NCBI GenBank assembly: GCA_015493615.1
Contig: WGCV01000048.1
Location: forward strand, 22,079-86,078
Source of the DNA: Melioribacteraceae bacterium
Lineage (GTDB): Bacteria; Bacteroidota; Ignavibacteria; Ignavibacteriales; Melioribacteraceae
Length of the DNA: 64,000 nt
Reading direction: 5' to 3'
Shown here: positions 8,900-16,720 of the stretch, one piece after another
How positions within the stretch are numbered: position 1 is the stretch's first letter
Layout of the letters: every line of letters begins with the position of its first letter
The notes under the pieces: model-generated
Databases searched by the model: none
The model's input: only the letters and a program-made list of their open reading frames with translations
Told to the model about the DNA's origin: nothing
Position numbers and translations under genes: made by a program

Positions 8900-10144
8900 T
8901 TGAAGCCGAAAAAAAAACTTTGGTTGATTTTACTCATTCTGTTTTTTGAGACTTTCGGCGTTTTGAACGCCCGGACAGCCGGGAAATTACAGACGTTTGT
9001 TCTTCCCGGCGACTCGCTCAACCAATGTTTTGCGCTTTATCAAATCAATTACTCCGATATTCTCTTCGAGAAATCAAACGGAAGGTATGAGGCAAAGGTT
9101 ACGGTTTCGCTTGAAGTTTACGATTCGTTAAAAAATCTCTTTCGGGATGAAAAAAGTCGCGCCGTAACTGCAGCCGATTACAGAGCCACAAAAAACAAAT
9201 CCAAATTTATTTCTTTTCTGTTTAAGCTGAATCTTCCCGCCGGAGATTTCTTGTTCAAGTCGGCGATTTCTCAAAACGGCAAGCCGGGCGTACGAAATTT
9301 GAAGGATAAAAAACTTCACATTAAGAAAAACACTCAAATAAACGGCTCGCTTCTTTTCGTGTCCGATAATATTAAGGAAAATAAGGGGAGAGTAATTTCT
9401 TTCGGAGAGTTTTACCCGTTTGGCGACATTAAACCGGTAGTGTTTTTTGTAAGTAAAAACAAACTTCAATCGCCTGAAATTTTTGTTACACAGAACGGAG
9501 AAGAAGTTTCACATTCCAAAGGGAAAAAATTCAATTGTAATAATCTTGATATTTCGGTAAGGAATGATTCCCCGTTTGTAAAATTTAATTGCGATAAGGA
9601 AAACCGGAGTGAAAACGTTTTTCTCTATTCATTTGAGGAGAGCGCTGCAAAGTTGATTCCGGGAAGCGCGATTTTAAAACTGAATTCCGAGGGAAAATTT
9701 CAATCGTTCAAGATTAGTATTATTTGGAAAAACAAACCTAAAATATTAAACGATTGGGAAAAAACAATCGAGGCGCTTAGTTTCATTTTCCCAAAAAAGG
9801 AATTAAGAGGACTCTATTCGGCAAACGAAAATCAAAGGTTAGAGTCTTTATTTGATTTATGGAAGCGGTATGACGACAATCCCGGAACGGCTTTTAATCC
9901 TTTGATGAACGAGTTTTTTCGCCGCGTCGATTATGCCGAAACTCATTTTACGGTAAAAAAAAGAACGGACGGCTACAAAACCGATATGGGAAAAATATAT
10001 ATTCGTTACGGCAAACCGGTTTCAATTGAAAGAAAGTTCAATACTCTAAATCTTCCAATTGAGATTTGGAATTATGGTAACAGAAATTATATTTTTGTCG
10101 ATAAAAACCAAAACGGTAAATATGAACTGATGGAAATCAAATGA
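8900..10144 (+). CDS. Secreted GWxTD-domain protein
   Basis: A 414-aa protein beginning at TTG 8900, 4 nt after the rho stop. A signal peptide is visible (KPKKKLWLILLILFFETFGVLNA). The C-terminal part matches the GWxTD domain, a module of unknown function common in FCB bacteria: a FNPLMNEFFRRVDYAETHF stretch followed by RTDGYKTDMGKIYIRYGKP. The tryptophan of the name motif is replaced by tyrosine (GYKTD). The middle portion is beta-rich. The 3' end overlaps pdxA by 4 nt (ATGA). Role unknown; location periplasmic or outer-membrane associated by inference from the leader. Confidence 0.8.
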   Translation: MKPKKKLWLILLILFFETFGVLNARTAGKLQTFVLPGDSLNQCFALYQINYSDILFEKSNGRYEAKVTVSLEVYDSLKNLFRDEKSRAVTAADYRATKNKSKFISFLFKLNLPAGDFLFKSAISQNGKPGVRNLKDKKLHIKKNTQINGSLLFVSDNIKENKGRVISFGEFYPFGDIKPVVFFVSKNKLQSPEIFVTQNGEEVSHSKGKKFNCNNLDISVRNDSPFVKFNCDKENRSENVFLYSFEESAAKLIPGSAILKLNSEGKFQSFKISIIWKNKPKILNDWEKTIEALSFIFPKKELRGLYSANENQRLESLFDLWKRYDDNPGTAFNPLMNEFFRRVDYAETHFTVKKRTDGYKTDMGKIYIRYGKPVSIERKFNTLNLPIEIWNYGNRNYIFVDKNQNGKYELMEIK

Positions 10145-11127
10145 AAACGCTGACTGTTTCTTGCGGAGATATAAACGGTATCGGGCCGGAAATTATTTTC
10201 AAATCTTTGAATGAAATTTACAAGGAATGCAATTCGGAGATTATTTTAATCATCCCGGAAAATGTGTTTGAACTGACTTCAAAACTTGTTCGCCCGGAGT
10301 TTCCTTTCTCTCGTTTTTCTTCATCCGATAAAAGAAGTTCCGGAGTAAAAATATTATTTTTGGAAGACGCGGAAATCGAGATCGGGGAACCTACTGAAAC
10401 GAGCGGCGCAACCGCTTTCAAGTCGCTTGACAAAGCGATAAGTTTGATTGAATCGGGTAGAGCCGAAGGACTTGTTACCGCGCCTCTTTCCAAAGAAGCG
10501 TTTGCATTGGCGGGAGTTAATTACAACGGGCATACTGATTTATTAGCCGAGAGAAGCGGCACGGTGGATTATATGATGACATTCTTATCGAATGATTTTA
10601 AAACCGGATTGGCGACTGTGCATGTTCCCATTAAGGAAGTTGACAGCTTGCTTACTCCAAGTTTGCTTAAATCAAAATTGGATGTCGCGGTTAAAACTTT
10701 ACAAAATGACTTTTTAATTAACTCGCCTAAAATTGCTGTTCTGGGGTTAAATCCGCACGCGGGAGAAAACGGAAATATTGGAAGGAAAGAGGTTGAGGTG
10801 ATTTCACCCGTTATTGAAGAATTTAAATCGGAAGCGGATTGCTCGATCTCGGGACCTTTTGTTCCCGACGCATTTTTTGCCACAAGAAAATATCTTGAGT
10901 TTGATTTCGTCTTGTCGATGTATCACGATCAGGCGTTGATTCCCTTTAAAATGATTAATTTTAATTCGGGCGTCAATTTTACAGCAGGGCTTCCTTATGT
11001 TCGCACATCTCCCGATCACGGAACCGCTTTCGACATTGCGGGAAAAGGCGCGGCTGACGAATCGAGTTTTACCGAAGCGCTTATTTGGGCTGAAAAAATT
11101 TTGGCAAATCGCAATGAAAAAAATTGA
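10141..11127 (+). CDS. pdxA: 4-hydroxythreonine-4-phosphate dehydrogenase
   Basis: PdxA oxidises 4-phosphohydroxy-L-threonine with NAD in DXP-dependent vitamin B6 synthesis. At 328 aa it is full length. Seen are the N-terminal GDINGIGPEI, the GHTDLLAE loop with a metal-ligand histidine, GLNPHAGENG, the second metal histidine in MYHDQALIPFK, and the cofactor-site stretch YVRTSPDHGTAFDIAGKG. The start ATG overlaps the preceding stop, and the 3' end overlaps the methyltransferase start at 11114 by 14 nt. No other B6 gene is near. Confidence 0.96.
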   Translation: MKTLTVSCGDINGIGPEIIFKSLNEIYKECNSEIILIIPENVFELTSKLVRPEFPFSRFSSSDKRSSGVKILFLEDAEIEIGEPTETSGATAFKSLDKAISLIESGRAEGLVTAPLSKEAFALAGVNYNGHTDLLAERSGTVDYMMTFLSNDFKTGLATVHVPIKEVDSLLTPSLLKSKLDVAVKTLQNDFLINSPKIAVLGLNPHAGENGNIGRKEVEVISPVIEEFKSEADCSISGPFVPDAFFATRKYLEFDFVLSMYHDQALIPFKMINFNSGVNFTAGLPYVRTSPDHGTAFDIAGKGAADESSFTEALIWAEKILANRNEKN

Positions 11128-11839
11128 ACAGTACGAAGCGGTCAGTAAACTTTATTCCCGCCTTATGGCTGACGTAAATTACGAAAGTTGGGCGGAATAT
11201 CTGCTGGCAATTTACGAAGATTTTGAATGTACGGGAAACAGATTTCTCGAATTGGCGGGAGGCAACTGCATCCTTGCCGGCGAACTCGTTAAGTCCGGAT
11301 ACGATGTAATCACGTCCGATTTGTCGCTCCCCATGCTCGGTAGTAAAGAATGCGTCGGAATCAGACGTGTCTGTTGCAACATGACAAAGCTGCCGTTTAG
11401 CTCAAAGTTTGATTTTATTTTTTCGGCTTTCGACAGCGTTAATTATCTGCTTGCCGAATCCGATCTGCGCGGTTTGTTTAATGAGGTAGGAAGAGTTCTT
11501 TCCGCCGACGGGATTTTTACTTTTGACGTTAGTTTGGAGAACAACAGTTTAAATAATTTAGAGCATTTAAACAGAGAAGACAAATTTGAAGATTTAAAGT
11601 ACAAACAAACAAGCGTTTATTTAGAAGATGAAAGAATTCACGTTAACGAATTTGAGATTTCGATTGGAGAGGAAATTTTTAAGGAAGTTCACAAGCAGAA
11701 AATTTATCCGTTTGAAACATATTTTGAAATAGTTGAAGATAGTCCGCTTTATGTTTCGGAATGTTTTGACGCATTCACTTTTGAGGATGGTTCGCCGGAA
11801 TCATCGAGAGTGCAATTTGTATTAAAGAGAAAGGTATAA
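11114..11839 (+). CDS. Class I SAM-dependent methyltransferase
   Basis: The frame is open from 10997, but the natural start is the ATG at 11114 (MKKIEQYEAVSKLYSRLM), giving 241 aa and a 14-nt overlap with pdxA. Motif I is FLELAGGNC, followed by the acidic end of beta-2 (VITSDLSLPML) and a post-I region with FDFIFSAFDSVNYLL, all as in Methyltransf_25/11 proteins. Motif I has Ala in place of the usual Gly-Cys pattern. Substrate cannot be predicted; no neighbouring gene points to one. Its stop is 2 nt before ftsE. Confidence 0.75.
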   Translation: MKKIEQYEAVSKLYSRLMADVNYESWAEYLLAIYEDFECTGNRFLELAGGNCILAGELVKSGYDVITSDLSLPMLGSKECVGIRRVCCNMTKLPFSSKFDFIFSAFDSVNYLLAESDLRGLFNEVGRVLSADGIFTFDVSLENNSLNNLEHLNREDKFEDLKYKQTSVYLEDERIHVNEFEISIGEEIFKEVHKQKIYPFETYFEIVEDSPLYVSECFDAFTFEDGSPESSRVQFVLKRKV

Positions 11840-11841
11840 CG

Positions 11842-12495
11842 ATGTTAAAGTTTGAGAATGTTTATTTCAGTTATGACAAAAACCAAATCCTTAATAATAT
11901 TAATTTCGAAATGAAGGAAGGAGAATTTGTTTATTTAACGGGGAAGAGCGGCGTCGGTAAATCAACGATTCTGAGATTGATTAATTTTTCCGAAAAGTGC
12001 GATTCCGGTTCCATTACGTTTGACGGAATTAATTATGAAGGAATAAAGGAAAAGGATATTCCCAAACTCAGGCGCAAACTCGGAATCGTTTTTCAGGATT
12101 TTAAATTTTTGCCGGATTTGACTGTTTATCAAAATCTTTCTTACATAATGGAAATACTCGGCTATTCCTCAAGAACAATCAGAAAGAAAATAAAAGAGAC
12201 GCTTAACGACGTTGGGATTTTCGACAAAAAAGGGATGCTGCCCGAACAGCTTTCCGGAGGAGAACTTCAAAGAGCGGCTATTGCGAGAGCGCTTCTGAAT
12301 AATCCTCTTTTAATCTTAGCCGATGAACCGACCGGAAATTTGGACCCGGAAACATCGGCTGAGATATTGGAATTATTTATAAAAATAAATAAGCGCGGAA
12401 CAGCCGTTCTGCTGACTACGCACGATTACTCGTTAATCAGAAACGAGCGTAAAATTTTTGAGCTGAACGATAAAACCTTAAAAGAGAAAAAATAA
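11842..12495 (+). CDS. ftsE: FtsE-like ABC transporter ATP-binding protein
   Basis: A 217-aa ABC ATPase. Walker A is GKSGVGKST (about 33-41), the Q-loop VFQDF, the signature LSGGELQRAAIARAL, Walker B LLILADEPTGNLD, and the switch histidine TTHD. The overall pattern (FENVYFSYDKNQILNNINFEM, RRKLGIVFQDFKFL) is that of FtsE, which with FtsX controls cell-wall hydrolases at the septum. No ftsX-like membrane gene follows here, so a LolD/MacB-type partner cannot be excluded. It ends 12 nt from the adk stop, convergent. Confidence 0.75.
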   Translation: MLKFENVYFSYDKNQILNNINFEMKEGEFVYLTGKSGVGKSTILRLINFSEKCDSGSITFDGINYEGIKEKDIPKLRRKLGIVFQDFKFLPDLTVYQNLSYIMEILGYSSRTIRKKIKETLNDVGIFDKKGMLPEQLSGGELQRAAIARALLNNPLLILADEPTGNLDPETSAEILELFIKINKRGTAVLLTTHDYSLIRNERKIFELNDKTLKEKK

Positions 12496-12507
12496 TTTCG
12501 TTCCGCT

Positions 12508-13161
12508 CTAACATTCTTGCAGTTTGTTTTCAATCTCGCGAGTAACTTTTTCAACAGGCTGATCTCCGTTAACAGTAAGTATTTTAATATCGCCTGATTT
12601 TTGATAATAATTAATTATCGGCTCGGTGGATTCCCGGTAAACTTTTAACCTGTTCTGAACTACTTCGAGTGTATCGTCCTTCCTCTTAATCAAAGAACCT
12701 TTAGCGCCGCAAACAGGACAAGTATCCTTTTCAACAATTTGATCTTCCGTAATTATAGAATGGCACTTAACACAAAGCATCCGGCTTGTAAGACGCTTGA
12801 TAATTACATCAAAATCAACTTGAATTTCCAACAGACAAGTGTGCTGTAGATTTAATTCTTTCCGGATTTGTTCGAATATCTTAACTTGAGGAATTGTTCT
12901 CGGATATCCGTCCAGAATAAATCCGTTTTTGCAGCGTTCGCTGTGAAGCATATCCTTAACAAGCTCAGCCATTAATTCGTCGTTGACCAATTCGCCTTTT
13001 TCCATAATTTCCTTAACTTGTTTGCCAAGCGGACTACCTTCCTCAACGGCGGCGCGTAAAATATCTCCCGTAGAGATGTGGGGAATATTTAGATCTTGCG
13101 ATAATACCTTTGCCTGAGTTCCTTTCCCAACCCCCGGCGCTCCGAAAATAATTATTTCCAT
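12508..13161 (-). CDS. adk: Adenylate kinase (zinc-binding LID type)
   Basis: Adk interconverts ATP + AMP and 2 ADP. The 217 aa carry the P-loop GAPGVGKGT at 7-15, the NMP-binding helix (STGDILRAAV), and GFILDGYPRT at 80-89. The long LID domain has four cysteines, C130, C133, C148 and C151 (CVKC...CPVC), the arrangement that binds structural zinc in many bacterial enzymes. It lies 22 nt downstream of tadA on the same strand and is probably cotranscribed with tRNA-Arg and tadA. Confidence 0.97.
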   Translation of the reverse strand: MEIIIFGAPGVGKGTQAKVLSQDLNIPHISTGDILRAAVEEGSPLGKQVKEIMEKGELVNDELMAELVKDMLHSERCKNGFILDGYPRTIPQVKIFEQIRKELNLQHTCLLEIQVDFDVIIKRLTSRMLCVKCHSIITEDQIVEKDTCPVCGAKGSLIKRKDDTLEVVQNRLKVYRESTEPIINYYQKSGDIKILTVNGDQPVEKVTREIENKLQEC

Positions 13162-13183
13162 TTTATTCTCATTTTATTATGAA

Positions 13184-13672
13184 TTAAGAAAAATCTAAAG
13201 TCGTTTTATTTAATTTCCGTTTCTTGTTAAAAAATTCGGATAGTAAATTTTTGCTTTCATCTTCATATATTCCGGAAAATAAATTTACCTTGTGATTATA
13301 TTTGTTATCCTCAATAACGTTATAAACAGAACCGCAAGCCCCGAATTTCGGCTCTAACGTTCCTATATACAAATTTCTGATTCTCGATAGTTTTATTGCT
13401 CCGGCGCACATTAAGCATGGTTCTACGGTTACATATAAATCGCAGTCGGTTAAAAATTTATCTTTTTCGTGATTCATAGCGGAAGTAAGGGCTAATATTT
13501 CGGCGTGAGCGGTAGCGTCGTGTAGGCGTTCAACCTGATTGAACCCGCGCCCGATAATTTTGCCGTTTTTAACTACAATTGCGCCTATCGGAATTTCTTC
13601 TTCGTGGAGGGCTTGCTCGGCAAGGAGCAAGGCTTGGAACATAAACTTATAATTTTCTTCTGAGAAAATCAT
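13184..13672 (-). CDS. tadA: tRNA-specific adenosine deaminase
   Basis: TadA converts A34 to inosine in the anticodon of tRNA-Arg(ACG), letting one tRNA read CGU, CGC and CGA. The 162 aa contain the cytidine-deaminase-fold zinc site: H56 with catalytic E58 in HAEILAL and the PCLMC pair C86/C89. The start ATG is 16 nt downstream of the 3' end of a tRNA-Arg(ACG) gene on the same strand, which is its substrate. A shared transcript is likely. Confidence 0.95.
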   Translation of the reverse strand: MIFSEENYKFMFQALLLAEQALHEEEIPIGAIVVKNGKIIGRGFNQVERLHDATAHAEILALTSAMNHEKDKFLTDCDLYVTVEPCLMCAGAIKLSRIRNLYIGTLEPKFGACGSVYNVIEDNKYNHKVNLFSGIYEDESKNLLSEFFNKKRKLNKTTLDFS

Positions 13673-13688
13673 TCCTACTCTCTGTTAG

Positions 13689-13762
13689 TACGCCCGGAAG
13701 GATTCGAACCCTCAACCTTCTGATCCGTAGTCAGACGCTCTGTCCAGTTGAGCTACGGGCGC
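13689..13762 (-). tRNA. tRNA-Arg (anticodon ACG)
   Basis: Reading the minus strand, GCGCCCG (5' acceptor) pairs with CGGGCGT plus discriminator A. The D arm has AGCTCAACTGGACAGAGC. The anticodon stem is TCTGA/TCAGA around the loop CTACGGA (anticodon ACG), and the T arm contains GGTTCGAATCC. The first acceptor pair is a G-U wobble. CCA is not encoded. It lies 16 nt upstream of tadA. Confidence 0.96.
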
Positions 13763-13776
13763 ATAAATTTTAAGTC

Positions 13777-13808
13777 CAAAAATAGTATTTTTTTTATAAT
13801 TCGCCAAA
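13777..13808 (-). promoter_or_regulatory. Promoter of the tRNA-Arg-tadA-adk unit
   Basis: On the minus strand, TTTG (13808-13805), a spacer of exactly 20 nt, then TATTTTTG (13784-13777): a full match to the Bacteroidota pattern TTTG-N20-TAnnTTTG. It ends 14 nt before the tRNA 5' end. Confidence 0.75.
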
Positions 13809-13891
13809 TTATAAGTCAATGAGTAATTAATATTTTATTAATGAAATTATTTTAAAAAAACTATATATTGCAAGGCAATAAATGGTGAGTT

Positions 13892-15466
13892 ATGCGGAGC
13901 AGAGAGAAGTCTTTTTTTTGGTTAAAACCTTTGTTAATACTTATTGCATTAAGTTTTGCAGTATTCGCTGTAAACCGTTCGATTGATGCTATTTTCCATG
14001 CACAAATTTCAGAATTTCTTAAAAACTCAATTTTCAGCGGTGATTTAAACCTCGTTCTCAGTTCTTTCGGAAACATGGGGGAAGTTATGACTTCCATTCT
14101 GGGAATTGAGATTACCGCCGTCGCAATTATTGTCCAGTTGGCTGCCAACAAGTATTCGTCAAAAATTATGGAAATGGTTATTACCGACAAAGTGAATTTT
14201 ATTGTTGTAGCTTTATTTGTTGTTTCCGGAGCGAATACTATTTTGTTGGCTAACACAATGACTCCCGCTCACATTCCTTACTTCAGCATTTTGTTCACTC
14301 TGTTTTTATTGGTTATCAGTTTGATAATTGTTATTCCTCATTTCACTTATGTGTTTAATTTTCTTCGTCCGGAACATTTCTTAAAGGAAGTTGAGATTGA
14401 ATCGAAAAAGTTAATCAGAGAAACCCGCTCGGCAAAAGATAAAAATAGCGTTCTTCCGAATAGAGAAAAATTAGCTGACAATATTGATTTTATTGGCGAT
14501 GTCGCTTTAAATTCAGTTTATCAGAGCGATCGCGCCGTTTCGCTTTATTGTTTGAACTCCTTGAAAAATATATTGACATTTTACATCCCCTCAAAAAACG
14601 AATTTCCCACGGTATGGTTTAAGCTCAGCGGCAAAGAACATCTTGATCCGGATTTTTCAAACTACAGCGCATATGTTATGAACCGGATAGAAGAACAGCA
14701 TATCCTTTTGGAAAGGAAGATATTCAGATTATACGAAATGATTTTTATCAATTCGAAGGATAATCAGAGGGATATTGCTTCCGGCGTTTTGATTAACAGC
14801 AGACTGATTTTTGAAAGCGCGGTTAATTCTTCGGATAACGGTGTAATCTGGACAATAATGCAATATTTTAATTCATTCCTGAGAGTTTCCATTACATCCC
14901 ACGATCCTCGATCGGCGTTTAACACTTTGGAACATTATCGAATAATGGCTGAAAAAATAATTGATTATGATTTTAATCTTCTTCTAAAATTTTACTTTTT
15001 CTTTAAGTATTACGGACAGGAAGCGAACAAATACCACGTTTATTTTATTTTGGAAACTGCCGCCCATGATTTGTTTCTGATTACCAAATTGGCATTTGAG
15101 CATAAAGTAAAGGATTTTCATAAACTTCTGGAACTCTTTTTAACATTGGATGAACCTATTGAGGATAATGCGGAACAGACAAATTTATCACAAAAGGAGA
15201 TTTCATTAATCGGAGTTAGAATTGCACAAGTTAAACTCGCGGCTTTCTTTCTCAGGCAAAACAGAATTGATTATGCAAAAGAAGTTTTTGACGATATGCT
15301 GGTCGAGCCGAAAGAAAGAATCAAAAAAATTAAAGAAATTGTTTTTAGTACCGATAATGAAGAATTCTGGGAAATTACTCCCCGCGGGATAAATTTCTAT
15401 TATCTCGATGAAAAGGATAAAGAAGCTTTAAAAACTTTTTTCGATTGGTTTGACGCAGAGCAATGA
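13892..15466 (+). CDS. DUF2254-like membrane protein
   Basis: A 524-aa protein with four hydrophobic segments in its first third (about residues 10-28, 62-85, 97-120 and 128-155) and a long soluble C-terminal part predicted to be mostly helical. The stretch ITAVAIIVQLAANKYSSKIMEM after a polar loop recalls the DUF2254 family, where a conserved ...ALQLASSQFSPR... segment follows the second membrane helix. Function of that family is not established. It stands alone between the tRNA-Arg promoter region and the gldL-like gene; transcription could begin within 13809-13891, where I find no good promoter match. Confidence 0.55.
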   Translation: MRSREKSFFWLKPLLILIALSFAVFAVNRSIDAIFHAQISEFLKNSIFSGDLNLVLSSFGNMGEVMTSILGIEITAVAIIVQLAANKYSSKIMEMVITDKVNFIVVALFVVSGANTILLANTMTPAHIPYFSILFTLFLLVISLIIVIPHFTYVFNFLRPEHFLKEVEIESKKLIRETRSAKDKNSVLPNREKLADNIDFIGDVALNSVYQSDRAVSLYCLNSLKNILTFYIPSKNEFPTVWFKLSGKEHLDPDFSNYSAYVMNRIEEQHILLERKIFRLYEMIFINSKDNQRDIASGVLINSRLIFESAVNSSDNGVIWTIMQYFNSFLRVSITSHDPRSAFNTLEHYRIMAEKIIDYDFNLLLKFYFFFKYYGQEANKYHVYFILETAAHDLFLITKLAFEHKVKDFHKLLELFLTLDEPIEDNAEQTNLSQKEISLIGVRIAQVKLAAFFLRQNRIDYAKEVFDDMLVEPKERIKKIKEIVFSTDNEEFWEITPRGINFYYLDEKDKEALKTFFDWFDAEQ

Positions 15467-15523
15467 TTTTTAATTATTTTTTTTTTAACTTAACTTATCA
15501 AATCAAAAAAGAGGAGATGTATC

Positions 15524-16039
15524 GTGGCTAAAAGAAAAGCAAACGAACCTAAAACCGCATTTGGCCGTTATATGGTTTACACATTTATCCCTTCCTACGC
15601 TAATAACGTTGCCGGAGTTGTTTACATGGGCGCCGCCTTTTTAATTATTATTGTAGGTTTAAGAGGACTTGGCAAGGTTGCCGGTACACTTTCGGTTATT
15701 CCCCGTTTTATGTTAACAGAAAAAGGCACGCTCGACCCGAACTGGGTTGTCGCTGCAATTTTATTGGAGTTTACTCTTTTGATGTTACTTGCAATTGTAA
15801 CATTTTTCACGCCTGAAGAGGCTCACGGTCACGGAGCGCCTGCTGCAGAGGAAGCAAAAGCCGCGCCTCGTCCCGATTTCCAGAGAGATATCAGAGATCT
15901 AAAAGATTTAACCGACGAAGAAATCAAGATGGTTAACGAATATCTTGATAAGTTCGAATCCATTTCGAAACGGATTAACGAGATTCAAATGACTAACGTC
16001 AAAGCGTTATCCGAATTGAAAGAAGTTGTAAAAAGTTAA
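15524..16039 (+). CDS. gldL: GldL/PorL-like T9SS inner-membrane motor protein
   Basis: GldL with GldM forms the proton-driven motor of the type IX secretion system and gliding machinery. This 171-aa protein has the GldL layout: a short cytoplasmic start, TM1 at about 31-48 (GVVYMGAAFLIIIVGL), a loop, TM2 at about 74-96 with a buried glutamate E82 (AAILLEFTLLMLLAIVTFF) followed by TPEE, then a cytoplasmic helical tail ending in a coiled-coil-like segment. The TM2 glutamate and the trailing FEP/TPEE-like acidic cap are GldL hallmarks. Start is GTG 15524 behind AGAGGAG. A GldM-like gene follows after 35 nt. The family call rests on topology and motif resemblance. Confidence 0.65.
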   Translation: MAKRKANEPKTAFGRYMVYTFIPSYANNVAGVVYMGAAFLIIIVGLRGLGKVAGTLSVIPRFMLTEKGTLDPNWVVAAILLEFTLLMLLAIVTFFTPEEAHGHGAPAAEEAKAAPRPDFQRDIRDLKDLTDEEIKMVNEYLDKFESISKRINEIQMTNVKALSELKEVVKS

Positions 16040-16074
16040 ATCGTATATTTTTTAATTAGAAGAGGAAAATTACC

Positions 16075-16686
16075 ATGAAAAAAAACATGGTCTATTTTGT
16101 CTTATACATTGTTCTGATATCCGAGTTGTTGATGGTTATTGTGGAAAGAGATGATTTGCTCGATCAGGAAGAAGCTATCAGGGATAAAATGCTTGCGACG
16201 ATTGCAGAATCTTATAAGAAACCGGTTTTGTTAAACATTCCGGAAGTTAAATCCGATTACAGTATAAAAAGTAAAAACCAAGAACCTAAGAAGGTTGTTA
16301 TGACTCCTATCGGACTGGTTTCGGATAAAGAAAAAGCAAACATTCATTACTCCATAGTTGTGGATCCTAAGTCAAAAACTGTACCTCTCGGCTGGCCCAA
16401 AACCGGAATAACGGATGAGACAAAAAATGACAAATATTTCATAGACAAAAACTCGGATGGTTCCGCCGTATTTAATGCGCTGCTGACCAGACCGGGTAAA
16501 TATACATTCGTTGCACAGTTCCATGTTAAACGGGAACTTCCCGATTATCTTCCGGATTTCCTTCGGAAGGAATTAAAAGAGATGGTCGGAGATAATCTCG
16601 AAGCCGTCAGTCCGAAAGTGAAGTTCACAATTAACGCTAAACGTCTCGGCGGCGTTAAGAAGAAAGAAGTTGAGTTTTCTTTCTAA
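16075..16686 (+). CDS. Short GldM/PorM-like membrane-anchored periplasmic protein
   Basis: A 203-aa protein with one N-terminal membrane helix (about residues 5-23, VYFVLYIVLISELLMVIV) containing an acidic residue E17. A helical stretch follows, then a beta-rich periplasmic domain ending TRPGKYTFVAQFHVK...VSPKVKFTINAKR. Position directly after the GldL-like gene and the single-helix topology are as expected for GldM. Canonical GldM is about 500 residues with several periplasmic domains, so this one would be a truncated or split version keeping the helix and one domain. Assignment is inference from context and topology, not from a clear GldM motif. Confidence 0.45.
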   Translation: MKKNMVYFVLYIVLISELLMVIVERDDLLDQEEAIRDKMLATIAESYKKPVLLNIPEVKSDYSIKSKNQEPKKVVMTPIGLVSDKEKANIHYSIVVDPKSKTVPLGWPKTGITDETKNDKYFIDKNSDGSAVFNALLTRPGKYTFVAQFHVKRELPDYLPDFLRKELKEMVGDNLEAVSPKVKFTINAKRLGGVKKKEVEFSF

Positions 16687-16720
16687 ACAAAAATATTATA
16701 ACAATTGAAATGAGTTTAAT

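Noticed and set aside
15467..15523. Promoter directly upstream of the gldL-like gene
   Set aside because: Only T-rich sequence with no acceptable pair of boxes at 19-21 nt spacing.
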